Origin: Angiostrongylus vasorum
Lineage: Eukaryota; Nematoda; Chromadorea; Rhabditida; Metastrongylidae
Assembly: GCA_018806985.1 (NCBI GenBank)
Contig: JADANN010000249.1
Span: forward strand, 149,690 to 213,689
DNA length: 64,000 nt
Direction of reading: 5' to 3'
Shown here: in pieces, positions 35,501-46,791 of the stretch
How positions within the stretch are numbered: the stretch's first letter is position 1
Layout of the letters: every line of letters begins with the position of its first letter
The notes under the pieces: model-generated
Databases searched by the model: none
Seen by the model: only the letters and a program-made list of their open reading frames with translations
Told to the model about the DNA's origin: nothing
Translations under genes and position numbers: made by a program

Positions 35501-37914
35501 TCCTCTACACCTATCCCGAGCTACAGTTTCGTAGCCATTAAAAATGGCTATTTGCCCGCCCCAAGTTCCGGGACTCTCTCTCTGCTTGCTTCCCTGTGCA
35601 CACGCTGGTTGCTGTTCGAAACATGTTTCTCACAAGCGCCCTTTTCGTGTGAGAGGGGTGAGAGGAGAGGTAATGAACCAAGATGTTTTTTACTACTTGG
35701 CTTTCGATACCATTTCGTAACGTAGCCGTTTTCTGACAGGTTAATTTGCACGTTCAGAAATGGAAGCCAGTTTTCTTTTTGGTTTCTCTCGCGTGAATTT
35801 AATATACTCTGACTGTTCGTTCAACAACTCGAAACATTTGTCAATTTCCTTTTGTGTTGAACAAATGATCAAGCAGTCATCTACATATCTACAGTAGAGT
35901 AACAGCTCGAGATCGATTACTGGTGCTTCCACCTTAGACATGAATGCAATGGCAAGGCTTGGTGCCAGTCGTTGTTCCATTGCCAACCCTCTCGTTTGTG
36001 CGTAATACCTTCCGGACCATCTGAAGATTGAGCAGTTTAGGCACTCCTTTAAGAGTGTCATCAACTGCTGAATCGAGAAGCCACGAAGCCATACATGTTT
36101 ATTGCTCCTTCATGTTGTATCAGGAGCTCGCGGATGGGTTGCATAGCTGAGTGATTCGACACGTTTCGTATAGAGGGCGGTGACGTCGAAGGACTCCATC
36201 ACGTACGCCCTGTTGGGCTGCACAGTACGTAGATGATCCAGAAACATTTGGGTGTTCGTTAGATGGGCTGGAATGTACTTCAACAACTGGGTAAGTATTA
36301 GGGTTATTAACCACGTTATTCTATCCGTTGACCCGTCCACGCAGCTAATGATAGGTCTGACCTTAAATAACGATGGGTCGGTAGACACGAGATCATCGCT
36401 GGATACTAACTTATGGGTTTTGATAAGTAAGTACAGGATGGGACATGTTGGTAGGTCAACTTTGAGTTGGGAGATAACTGATGGTTTTAACCCAGCTGCT
36501 CTTGCCATTTTAACCTATTCGTTGTTTAACTTTCGGTATTGACTTTTAAATTCCTTCTCAGACGATGGACGATAAAGGGAAGCATCTTCAAAGATGCTTT
36601 TCCGTTATCTCAACATCTAACTGATAGGGAATTACAACGAATTCTCCACCCTTATCACTAACCGACAGTCTTATGTTTTTCGATCTTATCAGCTCTCGTA
36701 CCTCCCGCATACCACGTTTTCGCATTTCAGTGAAGTTGGAGCAGTATCTCTTTGCGCGATAATGATTAAGGACCTTGAAACTTTCATTCGTAGACATCCG
36801 AAATTTAACGTCAACTTCATTATTGGGCTCTTGTTGTCTAAAGAACGGTTGCGGAAATGGTGGTACTGGTAATGCCCTTACTTGTTGTTGTTCGCGCCCC
36901 TTCAGCGCTTTATCCCTAGCTTTTTGCGGAGTCTGTCTTGAAGTTCATGAAAACTACATGCGACCCTACGCAAGGTTACCTTAGAAATGGGTTCAGATAG
37001 TGAGAAATTCAGTCCCAATTCTAATCACGAGCGCGCACCGTCAGGGAGAGTCATGCCTCCTAACACGATTAGCCTTGAATTTCTTTGTACATTATTTATC
37101 CTACTGCGACTCGTTTGATGTTCGTTGGCGGTGTTTCTGTATGCTCTTGAAGCCGTGTTATGCGATTTACTCAAAAGGTCTTCGAACTTTCTCCGCAAAG
37201 TTGCTTTAGCATCAGACCTAATAGATAATTAATTAATTAATTAGTCTAAATAACAATTAGTCTTTTTTTTCTTCTTCTCTCTTACCAGTCTTCTTTCTAT
37301 TTTTTTATTATTCTTCCTAATTATTAGTCTTATTATTATTTGTTGCTCTTCTTCTGTTTATTATTTGTAACTGCTCATACTCTCACTAATATTATGACGA
37401 AGTTCTTCAAAAATTTGTGAAGCATTTCACCTTGTCACTTTCATGTGTTCCACATCTCAGTTCAGAAAAAAGCTTTCTTAATCAAAATAAAACCACTGCA
37501 ACCTACATATTCATGTTAACAAGGGACAAGTCTGTCTATAATGTAGCAATAATAATAATAGTAATAATAAGTGAAAAAAGCGGTGTGTGTATTTATAGAG
37601 GCGATAAAGTTCTGGAAACTAACGCCGCGATCGGCTTGTCTTCTGAGGCATTTCTCACTTTATCTGAAAAATTGGTAGCCGGATAGGCGAGAAGACCTGC
37701 GAATACGATAGATAAGACAAAGCTTAGTAACCCAGCTCGTTCATCCTTCACAGTGACGGTAGTATAAGTAGCCGTACGCTATTCTGAACACGGATCGTTC
37801 AATTCGTACAGTATTCGTTAGTCGAGAGTCATCAACTATCAAACCTTCTTTGGTTTGTGCGAAAGACATGAAATGTTGTCGACACCGAGTTCTTTTGAAA
37901 GTTCTCGAACAGAT

Positions 37915-37984
<70 letters not shown>

Positions 37985-38958
37985 TGCGTGTGTACTCTCT
38001 TCCAAGAAAGCCTTCAATTCCTCGCCGTCAACGTCCGCGATTTTCCACTCCATCAAGATCGAATTCTTTACACCGGTTTTTTTTGGAACCTCAGTCGCAC
38101 TGTGCACTCACTACTGCTAAGTTCGTAAAATTGCTGTTTTGGCGTCTCCACTTCTTATCTTTAAAACTTGTCGAAGATGCAGTTTGGCCTTCATAAATGA
38201 TTCATAATGCCATAGCAATCAGAAAAAATATTGCTAAGAAATACCGAAAAAAATAACTGTAAATCCTGAACTAATTTCCAAACAAACTAATACTATAAAT
38301 ATTTCTTGTGGATTAAAACAAAATTGATAGCTTTTCCACCAGGGAATAAGATAGTTTCCTGAAAACCAGCCTGATGTATTGAACGTATAAAAAACACCGT
38401 CCTTCCATGTCGAGTTCGCATCGGAATCCTTCTTCAACACCTGTCTCTTTGTCCGAACACCTGTTATGTCACCTTCCCCATCTCTGGAAATCTCCTTCTC
38501 TTGTCTCCTGAACACAAATTATTACGAGATTTTGGAACCATTCCATTAAAAACGTCTTCTACGTAATAAAATACTCTTTTTGGACGATGCGACTTTGAAG
38601 CAGAGTTCCTCCAGTTGCTCTTCCAGAAGCGATTTTGAAAACTGGTTCGCTTATAATTGGATCGTAATTCCTCGATTCTGCCGTCATTTCCTTTCAGGTG
38701 AATAAGATTACTTATAAGAATATGAAAAGCGGAAAGTCGAAAGAATGAAGTGGTTCAACACAATCTTAAACCTTTGTTTCTTTTTTCGGGATTGCAAGGT
38801 ATTTTCTAGTATTTTACCTTAAGCATAGAAAATCTGCTCTGTCTAGTTCTATGACCGTCTTCGAGGTTGGAAGTGAAACGCATTGTTTCAGTGCTGGCAT
38901 CAGGTATGCCACAGTACGACAATGCTGTGGAAATGGCGAGAAGCAGAATGATGCACAT
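32594..38958 (-). CDS. Astacin metalloprotease copy B (signal peptide, propeptide, astacin, EGF, CUB), frame-disrupted
   Basis: Most complete copy; a secreted zinc endopeptidase. Exons (5' to 3'): 38,958-38,818 (47 codons, signal peptide MCIILLLAISTALSYC); 38,690 to about 38,590; 38,507-38,371 (RTKRQ, STWKDGVFYTF); 34,097 to about 34,000 (LVQELFRIGAKAWNDATC); 33,954-33,854 (GCFSAVGRRGGDQHLSIG); 33,763-33,493 (HEIGHALGLFHTMERYDRD, TYDYGSIMHYDEL); 33,433-33,312 (MINEHYGC); 33,250-33,135 (EGF, CICPSGYGG); 33,071-32,955, 32,901-32,777 and 32,714-32,594 (CUB, ending VVITYSSID). Most junctions splice in phase. Within 33,763-33,493 the zinc-motif frame hits a stop and the Met-turn frame is offset, so no intact enzyme is encoded as the sequence stands. 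The exon at 38,371 ends in a GC donor. A Penelope-like element sits in the 4.3-kb intron. Confidence 0.75.
34340..34620 (+). repeat. SINE S2 in astacin B intron
   Basis: Body and 3' part (GATGGATGTGAGGAAACG, AGAAGTGCTGGGATGAGC, AAAAAGATAAATCAG). An S2 copy occupies the equivalent place in copy C (48,830-49,205), so this insertion is older than the B/C duplication. Confidence 0.6.
34696..34724 (-). ncRNA. Hammerhead ribozyme of PLE-3
   Basis: Minus strand: CTGAGGA (34,724-34,718), one A, helix II GGCG/CGTC around a 5-nt loop, GAAA (34,703-34,700), then CGTC with GTC as cleavage triplet. Helix III is reduced to the palindrome ACGT, as described for PLE hammerheads that act as dimers. Flanking GCT and AGC can form part of helix I. 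All core boxes are intact. Confidence 0.7.
34944..35360 (-). CDS. GIY-YIG endonuclease domain of PLE-3
   Basis: A 138-codon open frame. The Cys-rich entry CATQNCIICPNG is followed by VYLISCKACGDEYVGETGRP (the GIY-YIG core, here YLI and YVG) and the helix LCVRIKEHL with the conserved Arg, Glu and His. In PLEs this domain nicks target DNA to prime reverse transcription. The N-terminal CC-type finger immediately before the core is characteristic of PLE endonucleases. Open through its whole length, unlike the RT part. Confidence 0.75.
   Translation of the reverse strand: MPPSNLRRQLVRNRLYDRLCATQNCIICPNGRDGDCMSSGTVYLISCKACGDEYVGETGRPLCVRIKEHLVGKRKPPLCTHRTQIHNGEDFEVRVTILAQESRTRARKILKAFWINSKDPKMNRREECSLSRVILGSI
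35741..36797 (-). pseudogene. PLE-3 reverse transcriptase (frame-broken)
   Basis: Three consecutive minus-strand frames carry a Penelope-type RT: an N-terminal SVSDKGGEFVVIP, fingers LIKTHKL and RPIISCVDGSTD, motif A FDVTALYT near 36,175, motif B near 35,985, catalytic YVDD near 35,885 and the EKPKRKLA segment. Breaks near 36,550 and 36,085 split it. The catalytic aspartates are retained. Confidence 0.7.
36965..38180. repeat. Astacin-intron segment conserved in copies B, C and D
   Basis: From about 37,230 this piece matches 49,205-50,440 and 62,990-63,615: CAGAAAAAAGCTTTCTTAATC, the TACATATTCATG segment, and a 3' end around CAAGATCGAATTCTTTACACC. In B it lies between the RTKRQ exon and the PLE insertion, so it is intron sequence here. 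I could not decide whether it holds a small exon on either strand. Confidence 0.6.
37914..37993. repeat. (TG)n/(TGCG)n microsatellite
   Basis: About 80 bp of TG followed by TGCG units, in the astacin B intron. Copies C and D have only TGTGTGTAC-type sequence at the same place. Confidence 0.95.
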
Positions 38959-38960
38959 CT

Positions 38961-38975
38961 CTGAATGTTGGGGTT
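38961..38975 (-). promoter_or_regulatory. Probable trans-splice acceptor of astacin copy B
   Basis: On the minus strand CCCCAACATTCAG ends two bases before the ATG at 38,958, matching the AACATTCAG before copy A. Confidence 0.5.
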
Positions 38976-38999
38976 TCAATGAATTTTATATGAGGAAGA

Positions 39000-41900
39000 T
39001 TTATGGAAAAAGTTATTGACGATTTCAAGCTTTCGCGCCACTGCTCATTCGTTCAATCACACGTCTCCCACGTGTTCTTTAACAAACCGATGAATGATCA
39101 TTCGGAATTATTGTTGCAATTTTCCGGACATACGGCAGAAACAATCAGCTGATGAAATTGTAGATAGTAGAGCTAGGCGGATTTTCAAGAGCTTTGAACC
39201 TGGTTGCAAATTAACTAGATCTTCCACTTGTTTGATGTGGTCACGAGAAGGTTCACTCTACAGAAAACAATGAGGAACGCAAAAAAATAAACGAAGGAAT
39301 TCTTGCTGTTTGTGGCAGCAAAGGTAGTGTCGACGACACTTGTCGATGCTGCTTATATGTAACTTCATCCCAGAAAGAATTTACTCACCTGCGATGCAAA
39401 CAGTGTTTTAATAGAAAAATCTACTTCCTCCGCTGAGTCGCCGTCCGTCTGTTGACGATACGATAAGGCAGTCGTTATCTTCACAGGAAATTACTTTGAA
39501 GTTTGGGCTTTGCGCAGTTACCGTCACATCTACTGAATCATGGCGAATGTTGTTCGATGTGCTGTTTTCAGCGGATTGCGAGTTCATCGTTTTTCGCACT
39601 AACAAATTTGGCGAGCGTTCTTTTTTCAATATTCCATAAGTTAAATGTGTTAAGGAATAAGACGATAGGTGAGTTTTCAGACTACCCCTTAGTAATTTCA
39701 TATATTTTATGCCATTTAGAGCACACTTATTTGCTTCAAATGTTGTTTGACGCAAAACTGAGTGGCGTAGTAGACTTTTCTCGGGTAATTTTCTTCAGAC
39801 ACTCTTGAAAGATTTCCTCTCTCTTTATAAAAGCGCGAATCGATTGATTTGATAAGAGCAAGAGAAACATTTAAGTCAAAAATACTGAGAACGGCTCTTA
39901 CACCAGATATGTTGCTTCACATTGTCACGTTATTGTCATGTGTTTTCGTCCGTTATGGAAACACTACGAAGCTCCCTCAGATCACAACTTCTCAAATGGT
40001 TGGTGAAAAGCCAAACTGGAAATTCGCATGTAAAACCAGCGGTGAAGTACAACAAATTAAATAATCTCTGAAGGCGAGTTTGTACTCGCTTGGAGACCAT
40101 GGCCGATGCCTTTCTTCAGTTCGCTAAATTAACGGCTGCGGTTGTTGTGTTCGTAGTCACGCGCACATAAGCGTGAAGGGGAATTGTACTTAGCATAGAG
40201 AGTAGAAAAGTTCGCCATAACGTAGATGACTGGAAGTCGCAACGAACTAACTAACAAATAAGCTAGCTCTATGTGTACCATGGGAAAGCACGGAAAGTGA
40301 AACATAGGTAAATCTGCTGCCAAAAACAGCGATCCAGAGGTCTATCATTCTGTGAAAGGAAGCGCAAGCATTATTGTGCAATTTGCACCGATATCCTCAC
40401 AGAAGGATTCAGCTGGATGTCATCAGGCCGCCGGAGTTGAAAAGACGCAACCTATTTTAGCATCGACCTTCTATTAGCCTAAGCACTGGTCGATAAGAAA
40501 ATGTTTCCTTCTCAATGAGGTATTAGATTGTAAGTAAAAGCACTACAGTGGCTGACTTTTCTAAGGGTTTCGCTTCTTTGTTACGGTCAAGAAAGAAACC
40601 TCGAAAGTCAAATTGACATACAATTTATTTATTTTACAATTTAGTCAGTTAAACATTTCCGTAAACCAAGTAGAGAGGCACAATAGCATAATAAGCAGCG
40701 CCTTTCGAACACTCACTCTCGTTTTTTTATAAGTCTTCCAGTAGATCAGCGGCAAAGTTTTGCCTAGACAAGAAATGCGCCTGGCTCAAATCAAAGAGTC
40801 ATAGAATATGAATAAAAAGCGCAATCCATTAATTGCTGTACATAACATTGAAGAATAAACTATTCTGAAGAGAATGTTCGAGTAGAGTAGTAGAGGGCGC
40901 CGGTACCTTATTCAACGCGGATTTACTCGTTGGTATCGACCTTTTTTAGCAACTAAAAACCTGCATCGGCGGCCAGCGGTTGAAAACATAATGGCCCACT
41001 GGATTGCTAATCATTGTCGTCTGCGCTCCAATCTCAAGTTCTAACAAGAGTATCACATAAACTTGGATATGATAATACCTTTGCTAAGGTCATCATTGCC
41101 AGTTCTCAACCAAGATTGTGCCTAGGACCGCTTTTGAAAAACACCTGGTTTCCAAACCACCTCATTTCTCTTGCCGATGTTTCCATGATAACAGAATTGG
41201 AGACTTAAAGCACTCGAATTTTTTTAGAGTGTAAAGGCTTATTTTAATTTTCATATGATGCTTTGTGAGCCCACTTGTCTTCGTGCAGAGAAAGCGCAGA
41301 TATAAAAAGCAACGAAATTTTCTCATAAGCGGGGATTACAGAGATTACAGGCATTTTTGTTAAAAAAAAATAGGTGCTTTTGTAATTTTTAACCCTCAAC
41401 AACCTACATTTTCCACCCATATAAAGCTCTGCCAGTTTGTCTCCATCAATAACTAAAATATTTGTAAACAGGGAAATGATGAGATCCTAAACAAGGGTGC
41501 TTCCCATGCGATTAAAACTTAGGTATTGAGCTTCGCTACACGGCCTCTGAAAGTGTTTGACTTAGAAGATCGCGTGTAAATCTGACCTGTCCAGACTCTG
41601 AAAGAGGCGAAACCGCCGAGACGTTGGCCAGCGCTGAATAAATCTTGTTATGGTGTCAGCTGCCAAATAGACCATCAGACGACATTCAGAAAGTCGCTTC
41701 TGGAAAAGGAAGTGCGCCATGGTATAGTGAATAAACAAACATACAGAGAATCGTCGAGCAACAATTTCCTGCTACTAAAACACTGTGTGGGTGGCAGATG
41801 AGCAAATACTTCTGGTGTTCCATTCTGTAAAAAATGCGAGCGAATACCGGAAGTGGTCAACATCGCACGTAGTCATTCCAACAACTACAAGCAGCGAGAA

Positions 41901-42090
41901 GAATTCTCCGTCTTATTTCGTTCTGCTTACTGACTTCGTAGAACTAACCATTCACCGAGAGCTTAGAACACTTAACAGTGCCAAATTATTTGAGGATGAA
42001 TTATGAAAACCTTAATAATCTGAAGGCATTCACATTTAAATTGCCTTACGAATTAACCTCGATTGATGACCGATATTACCGAAGTCAGAC
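39000..42090. other. No confidently assignable gene
   Basis: 5' side of astacin B. A minus-strand frame at 39,755-39,408 (115 codons, DVTVTAQSPNFKVISCEDND) is followed at 39,390 by a strong GTGAGTAA donor in a neighbouring frame (SAEEVDFSIKTLFASQ), so a real exon of another gene may be present. A degenerate hammerhead-like motif lies at 41,598-41,625. Nothing else recognised. Confidence 0.35.
41598..41625 (+). ncRNA. Degenerate hammerhead-like motif
   Basis: CTGAAAG in place of CTGANGA, a perfect helix II GGCG/CGCC around AAAC, GAGA instead of GAAA, then CGTT. Both damaged core boxes argue against activity, but the fold is that of the PLE-3 type. Confidence 0.35.
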
Positions 42091-42511
42091 ACTCACTTGG
42101 ATACTTGGATCGCCCGTCTTCACTGGTTGTGCGGACCCTAGACAAATTTCCGTTCTTCTGAGCAAAAATACTTGCCTACACCAGTAAGAACTTCTGCTGT
42201 CTGTGTTGGTCGCGTCTTTGTCTTAAAATCACTATCTACCGTTATAGTTTGCAACACCTCGAATACGAGGTATGACGCCGTTCAGATGGTTAGAACACGA
42301 CGAACAAGTAGGGTGTTGACGTGATGTTACTGTACTTGTTCAGTGCTCGTCTCAGTCTCACCGCTTAGGAAACACTTTCAACGGGTTTGCTGGCTAGTAG
42401 AAGGTTATGGCATAGTAATTTTCAAAGCACTGTGTCGCTATCTGCAGCATTCACCATTACAGCTAGGAATTCCTTTTGCTGGGTTCTATCAACCGTTTTA
42501 CATGAGAAATA

Positions 42512-42875
42512 GAAGTTATTAAAGAGGTCCAGAGTTTTGCAAATATCTAAGCTTCGTTGAAGTATATTTCGCAATATACCCTGCCATCAAAAAGAGTAGG
42601 CAGTAAATAAAAAGGTTAAAATTGTGATTATAACTACAGCCTCAGCTTAACTGGGTTCAATGCCGATTTGGGCTCCCCACATCAATCCCGTTGACGGGTG
42701 ATTGCTGATGGCAAAAAGATCGATAGAACTAGCTGAGAGACAGGCGAAACGAAGGACCCACATGGTGTGGTGGTGAACGCGTTACTCCCCGGAAAGGACA
42801 ATAGCGCGTCTGTTCCCCCCATGGCACCTGCGGTCCAGAGTTTTGCAAATATCTCAGCTTCGTTGAAGTTATTAA
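42512..42875. repeat. S4-derived composite insertion with target-site duplication
   Basis: GAAGTTATTAA occurs at 42,512-42,522 and again at 42,865-42,875, bracketing the inserted S4 sequence (TTTTGCAAATATCT at both ends in the same direction, and a head ATGGTGTGGTGGTGAACGCG). Block X copy 1 has an uninterrupted GAAGTTAATAA at this place, so the empty site is known. Confidence 0.7.
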
Positions 42876-43144
42876 TGAGGTTTCTTCCAAACAGATGGTG
42901 TTCCAACCCCTTTTAAGTTCAATCTGGGTTGTCGCTATAGAAAACCGGTGATTCATTGAAAGTAACTAGGTAGATGAAGCTTCAACCTTTACGAAATGCT
43001 TCGTCTTTTCTATGGAACGGAATCACATACTGTGGAAATCTCAAAGCTTTTTTTCCACAGTTTGTCTAGCATTCATCTCTCATAATACTTGCGGCCGGAC
43101 TGATCAAGTGCTTGAAGATTTTGATCTTCTTTTTAAGTTTTATG

Positions 43145-43415
43145 AGGCTGGGAAGTCACAATGGTTAAAGATTCCACAAAATAATGAGCGTCAGTTTGAG
43201 AGAGCATGGGTCCGCTAAGCCTGCCGTAATTCTGGGTTCGATAAATCGGTCCCAGAATGCCTGGGAAAAACTTCCACTGTACAAATGTCGGCGATCGACT
43301 GCGCTCCTAACCAGTGGAAACATGGGAATCCCCTAACGCGGCTATGGCGTTATCTCAGCGATAATCTACATAACCAGCACAAAATGCCAGTTGCAAGAAA
43401 GACGAAATCATCAAG
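43145..43415 (+). repeat. SINE S5
   Basis: Head with AGTCACAATGGTTAAAG (A box) and TGGGTTCGATAAATC (B box), central CGGTCCCAGAATGCCTGGGA. Orthologous by position to the S5 at 25.3 kb. Confidence 0.55.
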
Positions 43416-43603
43416 CAAAAGCTGAATCCATGCCCAAATCTGGAGCGATTTGTGATGACAGATAAGATAAAACAAATCTAGTGAAAGAAGTAGTTGCGTG
43501 CGCACAATATATGATGACCAGTCTTACAAATAAAGCAAGTAGGTTCTTAAGAATTGTCCGTGTTGTGTTGACATGGGATTGTTGTGTTTTTGAAATCCGC
43601 TAG

Positions 43604-43633
43604 CTGATGTTTCGGTGACGTCGCCATCCTCAG
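43604..43633 (-). ncRNA. Hammerhead-like motif in block X copy 2
   Basis: Minus strand: CTGAGGA, one T, helix II GGCG/CACC (one mismatch) around ACGT, GAAA, then CATC. Both invariant boxes are intact; helix III (ACAT) is weakened. Confidence 0.5.
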
Positions 43634-44592
43634 GTCGTATTCCATGTAACTCTATTCATACAACGCGATCAATTCTCCATACTATTAATGCAGATCTAAC
43701 GCATAAATCAGTACTAATTTGTCAGAAATACTCACCATTCTGTTTTGTACGGTGTGAAACCGGCCGCGTGCTGCCCGGGTAGGTGACACGCTAAATAGGC
43801 GCAGATCAAAAAAAATCAATATGAGAAAGGCTCCAGGTCACGTGTCATTGTGAGATATTCGTCTTTTAGGTCCATTTTTGGTGCACTGTGCACTGTTTTG
43901 CTAGCCAGATTTCTGTACCTTTCATTCCAATATAGCGCTGTATGTTTATCAAATAGTGATTTGGGATACGGCAGAGCTAAATTTGACCAGCACGATTTCG
44001 CCTTTGCTTATCGTTGCCTTATTTTGTAAGACAATTAAGCTCCATTGCTGGAAACGAAACCACATTCGGAATCAACTTTGTCCTTTTTTTCATTTATCAA
44101 GTCTTCACCAAAACAGCTTTAGTGTAAGCGAAAACATTTTTTAACCGAAAGAAATGTCTGGATCTAATAGAATGAGAATGAAGGATCAGTTCCAAAAAAA
44201 TTGTACAGAAATTTTCACCCAGAGCGAGAGAGCCATCTGAGTAAAGTGCTTTCGTTTAAAGGTTTATTTCTTAATCCTTCAATGTACTTTTCTAGTCAGA
44301 GCGCCTTTTCGATGTTGCTAGCAGAGACTTGCTGTAGCAGCAGATCAAATGAAGCTTTGATTGCTAACGTCTTCACGCCAATGACTGCCTGACCGCATCA
44401 TCACCACTGATGCCTGAAATCAACAAGTGGTATGAATTTAAGCATTTTTTAAGTTGTGCTATTTTAGTGCATGGAGTACTTTTATGAAGTTTGCTACGAT
44501 GAAGACGTGACGATGATAAAAACGAGACGACAATACACCGGTCTTCAACAAATTATTGAAAAAGTGAAAAAAAAAACATATAAACATTCTTT

Positions 44593-44968
44593 ACTTGGAT
44601 ACTTGGACGGACCGTCCCTACTGATTGTGTGAGCCCCAGCGTAATCTCCATCTTTTCGGGGTTTTGCCTGTTTAGCCACTGTGGTTCCCTGGAGTCTCTT
44701 GGTCAGTCTAGCGAAGGTCTGCCCCAGTTCTTCAGCATCAGCAGTTGGCGCCTTTGTGGATCAAAGGGAGATTTGCCACATTGCTACTAATTGGCTACCA
44801 GGACGGCGCTGGATCCATTTACTGTTAGCTGGGCTTCCGGATGGAAGCGCCAGACTCCTTATCAACTTGGGAGTCCCTACAAAGGCAAGAGTCCATCCGC
44901 TTTACATCGCAGCCCGACACCCAGGGACACCTCCCATCCCCAATGAGGGGTAAACCGTTGGGAAGACA
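44593..44968 (-). repeat. SINE S3 insertion in block X copy 2
   Basis: Minus-strand S3 from TACTTGGATACTTGGACGG (3' end) to GTAAACCGTTGGGA (5' head). Flanked by AAACATTC and AAACATTG, a likely imperfect target-site duplication. It occupies the same target as S4 in copy 1. Confidence 0.7.
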
Positions 44969-45349
44969 AACATTGTTTACAATTACGAAAACAATCCAAG
45001 TGCCATGTAAGTCATTCATGAACGCTCAGTACGACTTTCAGTCCATAAATTTCAGGAGCTGATTTTTAGTTCCGATAAAAAATCCCTCGCAACATGGAAT
45101 CCATACCGGGATCGATGTTTGTTGTAAATATTAGGATTTCATGCAGTTCAATATTAAAAGTATAAACCTACGTTGTAATATCTTCTGTTATGCCTATAAG
45201 GAAGAGTATGAATTGGAATGAAGGAAATTCTAAATGACTTCACGAAGCAATTCAGTAACCTAACTTAGACGAGAGGAAGCGCATAGGGCTACACGAAAAG
45301 CACATGTTGCTTCAAGATAACAACGTAGTAGTAATATATGAATAGAAAG

Positions 45350-46178
45350 AAAGGAAAGAAAGTGACCTATTTACCACCAGAGTTATCATTTGGAAGGTTG
45401 GGTTTTCCTCTACACCTATCGCGAGCTACAGTTTCGTTGCCATCAGAAATAGCCGTTTGCCGGGCCAAGTTCCGCGACTCTTCCCTTCTGCTCTCTTCCT
45501 GTGCACAAGCTGGTTGCTTTTCGAAACATGTTTCTTATAAGGGCCCTTTTTGTGTGTGAAGGATGGGGGAGAGGTAATGAATGAGTATGTTCCTACTACT
45601 TGGCTTGTGGTACCATTTCGTAATGTAGGCGTTTTCTGATAAGTCAATTTGCACGTTCAGAAATGGAAACCACCTGTTTCTCGAGGGAGAATTTAATTTA
45701 CTCCAACTGTTTATTCAATAACTAAAAATGTTTACCCATTTCCTTTTGTGTTGAACAAATGACAAGGCAATCATCTATATATCTACAGTAAACTAATGGG
45801 CGCAGATTGGTTGCTGTTGCTTCCACTTCGGAGATAAATGCGATGGCAAAGCTCAGTGCCAGTCGTTCTCCCATTACCAGCCCTCTCATTTGTGCGTAAT
45901 ACCTCCCGGACACCTGAATATTAACCAGTTTAGGCACTCCTTTAAGAGTGTCATCAACTGCTGAACCGTGAGGTCATACATGTTTATTTCTCCTTCGTAT
46001 TGTGCAAGAAGTTCGTGGATGGCTTGCATAACGTAGTCATTAGACACGTTTGTATAAAGGGCGGTAACGTGGAAGGACTTCATCACGTATGCGCTGTTGG
46101 GTCGCGCGTTACGTAGACGAACCAGGAACATCTAGGTGTTCGTTAGATGAGCTGGAATGTGTGCCAACAACTGGATGC
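45350..46178 (-). mobile_element. Penelope-like element fragment (PLE-4)
   Basis: Minus-strand RT part: KSFHVTALYTNVSNDYVMQA (motif A with the first Asp replaced by His), QQLMTLLKECLNWLIFRCPG, GLVMGERLALSFAIAFISEV (motif B), CRYIDDCLVICSTQ (motif C with YIDD), then linker sequence to 45,430. Endonuclease and N-terminus are missing. It abuts the 3' flank of astacin C. Confidence 0.7.
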
Positions 46179-46791
46179 TCACATGGGTTCTCAAGTGTTG
46201 GTCCTTGTTTTCAATTTCGCTTATTGTTGTGAAATATCATTTCTTGAAAGAAAACTTCACGAAGCTTTGATGTTTCTACTTCTCTACTGTGCATGAAATC
46301 TTCCTCGTAATGAACGTCACCACCACAACAGTAATTTGACCAGACAATAAATCAACGAAAAAACGAGCAAGAGAGGGGCGCTTCGGCATAAACATCAAAT
46401 TTTTGGAAGACCTTTTAGTTAACACATTGTCAACATATCCCCAAGCGGCGCACTCCTTTTCAGCCTCACCATGTTTGGATCGCCTTAATCGTCAACACGT
46501 AATATCTTACACACCCAACCACATCACCATTTTGTAAACGAGTATAATTCCTCTTGTCCTTTCGAAAAGCCGTCGTTTTTTGAGAACTAAGTTATTGATC
46601 GCCACTGGGTAGTGGCTCTCTAGTGGTGCGACTCATGTGAGTACCGACTAGACCCCAAAAACAAATACCTGTCCTTCTCTAAGTGCAATCCCCAATTCCT
46701 CACTTGCTCCAGGTTTTCTTAAAGACCCTTCATTTCGAACCACTTGAACCAGCAGGCAAAACGTATCTCAAGGTCTAAAACATTCTACTGC

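Larger units (their letters stand above)
34640..36960 (-). mobile_element. Penelope-like retroelement (PLE-3), best copy
   Basis: Minus-strand element with RT followed by GIY-YIG endonuclease, the order of EN-containing PLEs. Frames: 36,797-36,588 (N-terminal), 36,508-36,110 (LIKTHKL, FKVRPIISC, and ESFDVTALYT, RT motif A), 36,064-35,741 (GLAMEQRLAPSLA, motif B; CRYVDDCLI, motif C), 35,751-35,548 (linker) and 35,360-34,944 (endonuclease). A hammerhead ribozyme follows at 34,724-34,696. Only a few frame breaks separate well-kept motifs, so the insertion is fairly recent. It lies in the large intron of astacin B on the same strand and is missing at the equivalent place in copy C. Confidence 0.8.
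42183..45345. repeat. Segmental duplication X, copy 2
   Basis: Collinear with 24,650-28,035 in the same orientation. It differs by its own SINE insertions (S4-derived at 42,523-42,864; S3 at 44,593-44,968). It contains S5 at 43,145-43,415 and the CTGAGGA hammerhead-like motif near 43.62 kb. It leads into PLE-4 and then astacin C. Confidence 0.7.

Noticed and set aside
35129..35725. 198-codon plus frame
   Set aside because: Antisense shadow of the PLE-3 endonuclease and linker; the minus strand carries the real motifs.
37914..37993. Cys/Val-rich and His/Thr-rich proteins
   Set aside because: Translation of a TG microsatellite.
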